From a virus: a stretch of 21,803 bases of DNA. The notes beneath the pieces are model-generated. The model was not told where the DNA came from. It ran no database searches and saw nothing but the letters and a program-made list of their open reading frames with translations. Shown here piece after piece: positions 1 to 5,580 of this stretch; the first letter of the stretch is position 1; the number at the start of each line of letters is the position of its first letter. The stretch spans positions 1-21,803 of IMG/VR virus record IMGVR_UViG_3300003324_000104; one strand, 5' to 3'. The position numbers and the translations under genes were made by a program.

Positions 1-24
1 TTTGGCCCTGCTGGACTGACTTAA
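1..24 (+). CDS. Possible 3' end of an upstream gene (partial)
   Basis: Frame 1 reads seven sense codons (FGPAGLT) and then TAA at 22-24, just before the AT-rich promoter region of the capsid gene. In phages of this type the gene before the major capsid protein is usually a scaffold, protease or decoration protein. Seven codons cannot identify it, and the other two frames also stop within about 27 bases. This is a placeholder for a truncated gene, not a functional assignment. Confidence 0.3.
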   Translation, partial: FGPAGLT

Positions 25-47
25 TCTAAAAAGTGATGAATTTACTA

Positions 48-76
48 TTGTTAATTTAATTTTAGAATGTTATATT
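48..76 (+). promoter_or_regulatory. Sigma70-like promoter of the major capsid gene
   Basis: A -35 like TTGTTA (48-53) and a -10 like TATATT (71-76) are separated by 17 bases. A TG at 68-69 gives an extended -10 (TGTTATATT). The expected start of transcription is near base 83, about 25 bases before the ATG at 108. The -10 lies inside the 5' arm of the inverted repeat at 72-109. The match to consensus is good, but nothing shows which polymerase uses it. Confidence 0.6.
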
Positions 77-109
77 AACTCCTGATTTAAACAATTAGGA
101 GTTTAATAT
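72..109 (+). promoter_or_regulatory. RBS-sequestering hairpin at the capsid gene
   Basis: Bases 72-83 pair with 97-109 (12 base pairs with one bulged T near 102-104). The stem extends inward by G84-T96 wobble, A85-T95, T86-A94 and T87-A93, leaving a loop of about five bases. The 3' arm holds the Shine-Dalgarno AGGAG (97-101) and the first two bases of the start codon. Long transcripts entering from upstream should hide the start site. Transcripts from the promoter at 48-76 begin near base 83, lack the 5' arm and should leave it open. Confidence 0.6.
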
Positions 110-1013
110 GCCATTACTAAGAGCCGATGCCGAGCGACTTTCTAATAACCAGTTAGTCTCAGGCGTCATTGAAGAAATTATTAAGCGTGACGCTATTTAC
201 GCATTGCTCCCTTTCGTTGGCACTAACCATAAGGCTTATGTGTACAACCGTGAAGGTACTATTCCGACCGTTAGCTTCTACGATGTAAACAGTGCAATTG
301 GGGAAGGTGCGCCAACCAATTCACAAGTTACCGTAACTCTCAAGATTCTCGCTCACAACGTTGATATCGACAAGTTCCTTTCAGGTACTATGAACGATAC
401 CAATAACCAAGTTGCTGAAGCACTTGCTGGTGCAGCTAAGGCTGTTGACCAGAAGTTCCGCGATACTCTTGTTAACGGTGATACTGGCGTAGATGCTCTT
501 TCCTTTGACGGTATGAAGAAGCTCGTTACTTCAGGTCAGACCATTGATGCTGGCACTAACGGCGCTGCTCTTACTTTCGACATGCTTGACCAACTTATTG
601 ACCAAGTTCTAACTGGTCGTCCAGATGCACTCATTATGCGCTTTGGTACTTATCGTGCCCTCAAGGCTCTTATGAGAACATCAGGTGGTATGGTTCCAGA
701 ACAGCTTAAGATTCGTGAATTTGATGGTACTGTTCCTGCATACGATGGTATTCCTATCATTCTTTCAGAGTACCTTCCTGCCAACGAAACTCTAAACGCT
801 GGTTCAAACCTCTGTTCAATTTATGCTGCTCGCTTCAATACTTCTGATGGCCTTCACGGTATTTACGGTGAACCAACTGCCGGTGTTGTAGTTGAAAATC
901 TAGGGACTCGTGAGTCTTATGACGCATGGAGATACCGTCTTAAATGGTATGTATCTCTTGCTCTTAAGAGCACTAAGAGTATCGCCCGCCTACAGGGCAT
1001 TACAAACACGTAA
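108..1013 (+). CDS. Major capsid protein, HK97-fold type
   Basis: This 301-residue protein is probably the shell subunit of the phage head. Support is mostly family resemblance and place: the length is right for a phage major capsid protein, the sequence resembles HK97-fold coat proteins (acidic helical N-terminus; central helical stretch around VAEALAGAAKAVDQKFRDTL at about 104-123; C-terminal region with YDAWRYRLKWYVSLALKS), and it sits directly before a head-completion and neck block. It starts at the beginning of the coat domain with no long N-terminal delta domain, so any scaffold is probably a separate upstream gene. The ATG at 108 has AGGAG six bases upstream. It has its own promoter, an RBS hairpin and a strong downstream terminator, as expected for a very abundant protein. 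Confidence 0.85.
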   Translation: MPLLRADAERLSNNQLVSGVIEEIIKRDAIYALLPFVGTNHKAYVYNREGTIPTVSFYDVNSAIGEGAPTNSQVTVTLKILAHNVDIDKFLSGTMNDTNNQVAEALAGAAKAVDQKFRDTLVNGDTGVDALSFDGMKKLVTSGQTIDAGTNGAALTFDMLDQLIDQVLTGRPDALIMRFGTYRALKALMRTSGGMVPEQLKIREFDGTVPAYDGIPIILSEYLPANETLNAGSNLCSIYAARFNTSDGLHGIYGEPTAGVVVENLGTRESYDAWRYRLKWYVSLALKSTKSIARLQGITNT

Positions 1014-1014
1014 C

Positions 1015-1043
1015 TTGCTAGGTTAAGATACTTGCGATATACT
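1015..1043 (+). promoter_or_regulatory. Sigma70-like promoter between capsid gene and next gene
   Basis: TTGCTA (1015-1020), a 17-base spacer and TATACT (1038-1043) make a plausible promoter that begins right after the capsid stop codon. Its -10 context GATATACT (1036-1043) is identical to that of the major tail protein promoter (4256-4263). The predicted start near base 1050 lies inside the 5' arm of the terminator at 1044-1069. Confidence 0.5.
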
Positions 1044-1076
1044 AGGGCGAAGCTTTCGGGCTTCGCCCTTTTATTT
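1044..1076 (+). terminator. Rho-independent terminator after the capsid gene
   Basis: A perfect 10-base-pair GC-rich stem (1044-1053 with 1060-1069, core GGGCGAAGC/GCTTCGCCC) has a 6-base loop TTTCGG and is followed by a T-rich run (TTTATTTTAT). This is a textbook intrinsic terminator 31 bases after the capsid stop. It would raise capsid mRNA relative to the downstream neck genes. Confidence 0.88.
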
Positions 1077-1091
1077 TATCTAAGGAATTTT

Positions 1092-1511
1092 ATGAATATT
1101 GTACGCATTGCTGCACCCGGTTGGGAAGGCTATTCGGATTTGTTAGGTGGCGTTCCATTCAAAGATGGTGTTTCTGAACGACCATTAACGCCACAAGAAA
1201 TGGCACGAATTGGTGCGAGTATTAAGCTAGTAAAGGTCGATAACAATGAACAAGTGGGAGCTTCTACGATTATGGCTTGTTCTCGTAATATATCAGCAGA
1301 GGTTGTCCCGGCTCTCAAGAAAGCTTCAGAAGCTACGCCTAAAGAAGTAGAACCCAAATACAGTAAGGATAGACTCGAAGAAATTGCTTCTGAGGGTGGT
1401 ATCAAAGCTATTAGGGAAATCGCTAAGGAATTTGACGTTAAGGGCGTCGAAATTAGTAAGATGATTGATGAAATCATGAAGGTTCAGTTGGGTACCAAGG
1501 AAGAAGAATAA
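1092..1511 (+). CDS. Small protein after the capsid gene, unknown function
   Basis: This is a 139-residue soluble protein. The frame is open from TTG 1032, but that start lies in the promoter and terminator. ATG 1092 has AAGGA (1082-1086) five bases upstream and is the better choice. The N-terminal half looks beta-rich. The C-terminal part (about residues 91-130) is helical with the pattern EEIASEGGIKAIREIAKEF followed by DVKGVEISKMIDEIM. It resembles a small helical SAP/Rho-N-like module that I associate with proteins next to capsid genes in other phages. It overlaps the next gene by one base (TAATG). A head-assembly or decoration role is inferred from position only. Confidence 0.75.
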   Translation: MNIVRIAAPGWEGYSDLLGGVPFKDGVSERPLTPQEMARIGASIKLVKVDNNEQVGASTIMACSRNISAEVVPALKKASEATPKEVEPKYSKDRLEEIASEGGIKAIREIAKEFDVKGVEISKMIDEIMKVQLGTKEEE

Positions 1512-2287
1512 TGCTTGAATTTGCATCCAATACTGATGTTACGATAGAGATTCCATATGAGTATAACGGCACTCAACTGACTTTAACAAATTTTGAATAT
1601 GAAGTGCTAGATGCTAGTGGTACTGCTGTTGTAGCTCGTCAAGTTGATCCTGACTTTAACGCTGGCAATACATCTTCAACGTTAACTATACCAGCAAGTG
1701 CTAACACAACATCAGCCAAAAGGGATGCTCGCCTTCTTAATTGCTATCTGACTAATGCTAGTGGTGAATATGTAGTATCACAGGCATACGTGCTGAAGGG
1801 CAATGTGCTTCAACTGACACCGTTGACGGACAGTTTTATGACCTTTCCACAGTCGGTCTTGGTACGGGTCCAAATGGCAGAAGAACAAGATTATTTTGAT
1901 GCATTAAGTGACGAATTAAAGGCTGTCGCATTAGAAGAGTCATTTAATCGCATTGCTAATCTTAAATTTAAGGTAGGCACGACAACTATCCTTGATATAA
2001 AATCAATGACATTGGGGGATTTTAATGCGCTAGACCCTGCCTTTCTATTGGACCTTCGTAAAGCACAAATTACTGAAGCAAATAATATTGTAGAGAACAG
2101 CCCAATTCGAGATAAAATTCGCTCAGGCATTATTTCAGAAACTATCGGTGAGTCTTCAATGTTCTTTCAAAGGTCAGGGTTTCCAGTGAATAAAAGCGGT
2201 CTATCAGATGATGCCGAATTATTCTTAAAGAAGTGGATTTATAACGATGCCGCAAGTTCTCAATCTTGGCGGCTATATAGAGCCTAA
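1511..2287 (+). CDS. Probable head-to-tail adaptor / connector protein
   Basis: This 258-residue protein sits third in the capsid-to-tail block, where the portal-binding adaptor is expected. Residues 1-120 are beta-rich. Residues 120-258 are mainly helical, with the segment IRSGIISETIGESSMFF (about 204-220) followed by a run near LFLKKWI. This helical region recalls phage adaptor proteins that bind the portal, but no motif is diagnostic. ATG 1511 overlaps the previous stop and TAA 2285-2287 overlaps the next ATG, so translation is probably coupled. An alternative is another minor head protein. Confidence 0.6.
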   Translation: MLEFASNTDVTIEIPYEYNGTQLTLTNFEYEVLDASGTAVVARQVDPDFNAGNTSSTLTIPASANTTSAKRDARLLNCYLTNASGEYVVSQAYVLKGNVLQLTPLTDSFMTFPQSVLVRVQMAEEQDYFDALSDELKAVALEESFNRIANLKFKVGTTTILDIKSMTLGDFNALDPAFLLDLRKAQITEANNIVENSPIRDKIRSGIISETIGESSMFFQRSGFPVNKSGLSDDAELFLKKWIYNDAASSQSWRLYRA

Positions 2288-3009
2288 TGCTAAGGCAATC
2301 AGAATTCACTAGCGTAGCGAATGAGGTTTCAATAAGGTATGACCATTTTCTAGAAACGATTCTTGCTTCTTATAATCGCACCATTTTAGCAGCAGACCTT
2401 TCTCCTCGGTCTATTGAAGGTTTCAAAAAAGAAACAGCAAATATTCTCAAACACTACCTTGAAAGAGAAGTAACAGAGATCGTTACTTTATATCAAAGAT
2501 TATTAGCTGATATCGCTACTGACACACAGCAACTTCCAGTAAAAGTAACCGAAGATGAAGATTGGACGGAGCATTTAAGCGAAAATACACATTTCCTTTA
2601 TGAAGCTATTAAACTTCAGGCTGCAAAAGACGTTCTTTATGTCACAAACTTCTTAAGAACAAAAGTTATAGCTCTTCATTCATTGAATGACGGCCAGATT
2701 GCTTATAGCCTCGTTTATAATCATAAAGATTTAAATTTCTATTATACCGATAAGCTTGGCCGTAAAATCAATTCAACTAAATATGTCCGTACAATTACCA
2801 GAGATTTCATGGTTAAGAATTATAATGACTTAATAGCCGGTGCAGCAATTCTAAATGGAATAACAGAAGCTACTATCGAGAACACAGATGAAGGTCACAA
2901 GGACAACGGTAAAATCATTGCAATAAATAACCCTAATAGAGTAAACTACTTTACTATTAGGGAAGATGTATTTCATCCTAATAGTAACTCTATTTTAAGG
3001 ATTAGCTAG
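2287..3009 (+). CDS. Putative virion structural protein, unknown
   Basis: This 240-residue protein is not confidently recognised. The first 130 residues are helical and charged, with no signal peptide or membrane segment. Around residues 150-195 is GRKINSTKYVRTITRDFMV then NYNDLIAG, which faintly recalls the helical part of minor head (MuF-like) proteins. That resemblance is weak. Position between a probable adaptor and a head-closure protein supports a head or neck role. It is joined to both neighbours by one-base overlaps. Confidence 0.5.
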   Translation: MLRQSEFTSVANEVSIRYDHFLETILASYNRTILAADLSPRSIEGFKKETANILKHYLEREVTEIVTLYQRLLADIATDTQQLPVKVTEDEDWTEHLSENTHFLYEAIKLQAAKDVLYVTNFLRTKVIALHSLNDGQIAYSLVYNHKDLNFYYTDKLGRKINSTKYVRTITRDFMVKNYNDLIAGAAILNGITEATIENTDEGHKDNGKIIAINNPNRVNYFTIREDVFHPNSNSILRIS

Positions 3010-3374
3010 TGTTCATTCCTAACCGTATTGCCTACATAAGACGTAAATCTAAAACTACTGATATGTATGGTCAACACACATACGGTCAGAAAGAAGCTAT
3101 TCATTATGCATTGGTAAGATATGATACGGTAATTGAAGACTCGACTGTTCGTGCAGACTCTTCAGCTACAAGAGGTAATATTAAAGAGTTTCACGCATCG
3201 GGACGTATTCTAGTTGAAAAAAGACATAATCCTGATTTTGGCGATTTGGTTATTGTTGAAGGTAGAGTTTATCAAATCAAAGGCGTCGAAATTCGCTTTA
3301 ATGTTTTAGGTAAGCTAGACCATTATCAATGTGAGCTAGAGAAATATGAAGATTTGTACGGGGATGAATCATAA
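3009..3374 (+). CDS. Head closure / head-tail joining protein
   Basis: This 121-residue protein has the size and beta pattern of the head-closure (head-tail joining) family, which caps the connector so that DNA stays in and the tail can dock. The start is GTG 3009, overlapping the upstream TAG in a TAGTG junction. The C-terminal half (FGDLVIVEGRVYQIKGVEIR, then a polar tail) is typical of these small barrel proteins, where 'dominant position, bulk value, correction' strands repeat. Position directly before an HK97 gp10-like protein supports the call. Confidence 0.65.
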   Translation: MFIPNRIAYIRRKSKTTDMYGQHTYGQKEAIHYALVRYDTVIEDSTVRADSSATRGNIKEFHASGRILVEKRHNPDFGDLVIVEGRVYQIKGVEIRFNVLGKLDHYQCELEKYEDLYGDES

Positions 3375-3850
3375 TGGGTATGCGTTATTCAAGCCAGTTT
3401 AATCTAGATAAGCTCCGTCAAAATCTGTTTGCTCGTCAAGGTCGATACTATAAAGGTATGCGTGATGGTGCTGAAATTGGTGCCGAGATAATCATGGCTA
3501 AAAGTCAAGAAAACTCTCCTGTAGATACTTATAACTTAGAAGAAGCACATCATATTGAAACTACCCACACTGCGGCTGATAACGTTAGAGTAACTATAGA
3601 AGTTAGCGGTATTGGATACGGTTCAGAGCATCCTAGGGACGTTGAAACCTATGCAATGCTGGTACATGAAATGTTAGCCCCATACGGGGCAGGAGAGCTT
3701 AATGGTAAGCCTTTTAGCATTGGGCCTAAGAGCCGAGCCAAAGCTGCCACCGGTAAGGCTGTTGGTGGTAAATTCCTCGAACGTGCAATTGAATCTGAAA
3801 AGGCAAAAGCTATCCAAGCTATTCGTGAATCTATTCGGAAAAATAAATAA
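3374..3850 (+). CDS. Neck protein, HK97 gp10-like (tail completion)
   Basis: This 158-residue protein has hallmarks of the HK97-gp10 family: an N-terminal helix, the segment NSPVDTYNLEEAHHIE (polar, proline-aspartate turn), the motif ETYAMLVHE around residues 93-101, and GGKFLERAIE near the C-terminus followed by a basic helix. These proteins sit at the head-tail junction and help join the finished tail to the head. ATG 3374 overlaps the previous stop; a second ATG at 3380 is also possible. TAA 3848-3850 overlaps the next ATG. Confidence 0.75.
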   Translation: MGMRYSSQFNLDKLRQNLFARQGRYYKGMRDGAEIGAEIIMAKSQENSPVDTYNLEEAHHIETTHTAADNVRVTIEVSGIGYGSEHPRDVETYAMLVHEMLAPYGAGELNGKPFSIGPKSRAKAATGKAVGGKFLERAIESEKAKAIQAIRESIRKNK

Positions 3851-4233
3851 TGTATGAACACGCTGATATCCTTACCCTGTTAGAGAATGCGGGCCTTGGC
3901 ACCGTTGGTACGGATATCTTTGCGTATCATTCACCCGCTGAAGCTCATAACTGCATAATTGTTTATCCTTCTAATGATCCACCCCCTGTAAGTCCAGAAA
4001 CCCCATTTTATTTCCGTGGTAAATTTCAGGTAATTGTTAGAAATAGTGATTATGCTGCTGGTATTGAAGTTTGTAAGGCAGTCCAAGCTGCACTGACTTT
4101 TTATAATACCGAAACTGCTCAAATGAATGTGAAAGAGTGTAGGCCACTGTATCAGGCACGTATTTATCGTCGTAGTGGTAGCGGCGACTTGGAAATGAGT
4201 ATTAATTTCTCAATTACTTACGTTCAGAAATAA
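3850..4233 (+). CDS. Tail terminator / minor capsid-like protein
   Basis: This 127-residue protein sits between the gp10-like protein and the major tail protein, the usual position of the tail terminator, which stops tube growth and binds the head. The fold pattern fits the small alpha/beta terminator family: an N-terminal helix (DILTLLENAGLG), strands around FQVIVRNSDY, a helix AGIEVCKAVQAALT, and a C-terminal strand SINFSITYVQK. Translation is coupled to the upstream gene by TAATG. The next gene has its own promoter, so this ends the head/neck unit. Confidence 0.65.
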   Translation: MYEHADILTLLENAGLGTVGTDIFAYHSPAEAHNCIIVYPSNDPPPVSPETPFYFRGKFQVIVRNSDYAAGIEVCKAVQAALTFYNTETAQMNVKECRPLYQARIYRRSGSGDLEMSINFSITYVQK

Positions 4234-4235
4234 GT

Positions 4236-4263
4236 TTTACTTGTTTTAGCTTTATGATATACT
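4236..4263 (+). promoter_or_regulatory. Extended -10 promoter of the major tail protein gene
   Basis: TATACT (4258-4263) is preceded by TG (4255-4256), giving the extended -10 TGATATACT. A weaker -35, TTTACT (4236-4241), lies 16 bases upstream. The predicted start is near base 4270, so the leader is about 27 bases. The 8-mer GATATACT is shared with the promoter at 1036-1043. Confidence 0.5.
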
Positions 4264-4291
4264 CCATAGTGATTTTACTTTTGGAGATATC
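4256..4291 (+). promoter_or_regulatory. RBS-sequestering hairpin at the major tail protein gene
   Basis: GATAT (4256-4260) plus CTCCA (4262-4266) pairs with TGGAG (4282-4286) plus ATATC (4287-4291). This gives ten base pairs with one bulged A at 4261 and a 15-base loop. The Shine-Dalgarno GGAG (4283-4286) is in the 3' arm and the -10 TATACT is in the 5' arm. The predicted transcription start near 4270 is in the loop, so only read-through RNA could form the hairpin. Confidence 0.5.
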
Positions 4292-4296
4292 TAGAT

Positions 4297-4833
4297 ATGC
4301 CTTATACAAACACCAATGCTGACAACGTTCAACTAGGCACTTGCTCAGTGGTATTCGGTTCTGCTGACCTTGGCCTTACTAAGGGCGGCGTTGAGGTTGA
4401 CCTAACTACTGAAACTTATAAGATTGTCGTTGACCAATTCGGCTCAACTGAAATCAACGAATATATTACAGGTAGAAACGCCACCGTTAAGGTTCCTCTA
4501 GCTGAAACCGACCTTGCAACCCTTGCTCTCGTTATTCCGGGTTCAACCCTCGTAACAGATGGTACGACTCCTACCAAGAAGAAGATTAATGTTACTACGA
4601 CCACAGGTACTTCACTTCGTACCTATGCTGACGTTCTAACTCTTCACCCAATTGCACAAGCTACTAGCGCAAAGAATTATGACTTTGTTGTTCCTATTGC
4701 TTGCCCCAAGGGTGAATTCAACTTTGCCTATAAGCTAGATGAAGAGCGTATTTATATGGTTGAGTTCTATGCTCTTCCTGATTTGACTACTGGTCTTCTC
4801 TATGTTATTGGTGATGCTTCTGCTACTCCATAA
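4297..4833 (+). CDS. Major tail tube protein
   Basis: This 178-residue protein is probably the repeating subunit of the non-contractile tail tube. It is beta-rich and polar, with the opening typical of tail tube proteins (VQLGTCSVVFG, then DLGLTKGGVEVDLTTETYKI), a mid-sequence NEYITGRNATVKVPLAE, and a late strand FVVPIACPKGEFNFAYKLDE. Size, position before the chaperone and tape measure, and its own promoter all agree. ATG 4297 has GGAG ten bases upstream, a slightly long spacing. There is no C-terminal Ig-like extension. Confidence 0.85.
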   Translation: MPYTNTNADNVQLGTCSVVFGSADLGLTKGGVEVDLTTETYKIVVDQFGSTEINEYITGRNATVKVPLAETDLATLALVIPGSTLVTDGTTPTKKKINVTTTTGTSLRTYADVLTLHPIAQATSAKNYDFVVPIACPKGEFNFAYKLDEERIYMVEFYALPDLTTGLLYVIGDASATP

Positions 4834-4850
4834 AGAGTAGATTGAAATAG

Positions 4851-4882
4851 TCCCTGCCCTTGGTTTGTTACAGGGGCAGGGA
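4851..4882 (+). terminator. Strong stem-loop after the major tail gene, poor U-tract
   Basis: TCCCTGCCC (4851-4859) pairs perfectly with GGGCAGGGA (4874-4882). The stem extends inward by a T-G wobble, T-A and G-C to about 12 base pairs with an 8-base loop. The bases after it (TTGCTCTCTCC) are not a clean T-run, so termination is probably partial. It may instead protect the 3' end of the abundant tail tube mRNA or reduce expression of the chaperone. Confidence 0.55.
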
Positions 4883-4909
4883 TTGCTCTCTCCAAAATAA
4901 AAGGTGTAA

Positions 4910-5266
4910 ATGACAAAAGTAATCAATCTCGACCAACTTGAAACTCGTAAGGATCGGGCTGTTATCCTTAAAGGTAAGGAGCATATTATGAAAACCCTTA
5001 CCGTCAAAGATTATATCTTACAGCTAAAGACTCAACAGGAACTTGAAAAGCTTTCAGCAAACGTTGAGCAAAATCCCGATACTGCTGACCGTCTTATCGA
5101 ACTTACTGTTGACGCACTAAGCCAATTGTTCCCTACAATTGAACGGGAAGACCTCTTATCGCTTAATATGGATCAGCTTAATGCCATGCGTGGCCTCGCT
5201 GAAGGCTTTGCCGAAGAGGAGGCACCAGATGCGGAAGATACGGGGGAATCGACGGGGAAGGAATAG
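4910..5266 (+). CDS. Tail assembly chaperone, G-like short form
   Basis: This 118-residue protein lies between tail tube and tape measure, the position of lambda gpG. It coats the tape measure and recruits tube subunits during tail assembly and is not in the finished virion. Family features are a beta-rich N-terminus (VINLDQLE, RAVILKGKEH), then TLTVKDYI, helices, and a very acidic C-terminus (FAEEEAPDAEDTGESTGKE). ATG 4910 has AAGGTG close upstream. An in-frame ATG at 4988 has a better Shine-Dalgarno (AAGGAG 4976-4981, six bases away), which would give a 92-residue product lacking the N-terminal strands. The long form fits the family better. Confidence 0.85.
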   Translation: MTKVINLDQLETRKDRAVILKGKEHIMKTLTVKDYILQLKTQQELEKLSANVEQNPDTADRLIELTVDALSQLFPTIEREDLLSLNMDQLNAMRGLAEGFAEEEAPDAEDTGESTGKE

Positions 5267-5580
5267 CAATTGAAGCTATTGACCTTCCCTTTTTTATAAC
5301 CCGCGTTAGTCGTTATTATTCTTTAACTTACGACTCTATCTTAGACCTTCCATTAAGAGTTTTTTCCTTATATAATAAAAACGTTAGTCGCTTACGTGCT
5401 GAAGAAGATATGCGGCTAATACAATTACTTGCATCTTCTCAATATGCTCAAGCCTACGAAAAAATCACCACGAAACTTAGAGACGAATACGGTGAGCCTG
5501 TAATCAAGAAACGTAGCGGCATTATTCCTATGCAAGTGGATGCTTGGGAAAGACTGAAGGCTCTAAATGGCAGCAATTGA
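4910..5580 (+). CDS. Tail assembly chaperone, GT-like fusion by -1 frameshift
   Basis: The -1 frame is open from 5203 (after TGA 5200-5202) to TGA 5578-5580 and has no good start codon of its own at its head. It encodes GIAIEAIDLPFFITRVSRYY and then a helical domain ending near WERLKALNGSN. That placement and content match the T extension of lambda-type gpGT chaperones. A shift within 5203-5266 would give a fusion of about 223 residues. The G-rich sites G GGG GAA (5242-5248) and G GGG AAG (5254-5260) are the likely slip points. The end overlaps the tape measure start, a normal arrangement. It explains the apparent gap 5267-5566. Confidence 0.8.
5242..5260 (+). promoter_or_regulatory. Probable -1 ribosomal frameshift site
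   Basis: In the G frame the region reads ACG GGG GAA TCG ACG GGG AAG GAA TAG. Both GGG codons are preceded by G, so tRNA-Gly can slip back perfectly. The A-site tRNA then re-pairs with one wobble: GAA to GGA at the first site, AAG to GAA at the second. Neither is a canonical X XXY YYZ heptamer. A 6-base-pair AT-rich hairpin (5262-5267 with 5275-5280) lies just downstream, and an AGGAGG (5216-5221) lies upstream. Which site is used cannot be decided from sequence. Confidence 0.55.

Noticed and set aside
4842-4870. TTGAAA as a -35 for a chaperone promoter
   Set aside because: No -10-like hexamer is present 16-18 bases downstream, and the region is taken up by the hairpin.
5290-5295. T-run TTTTTT as the chaperone slip site
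   Set aside because: It lies after the zero-frame stop (5264-5266), so ribosomes in the G frame cannot reach it.
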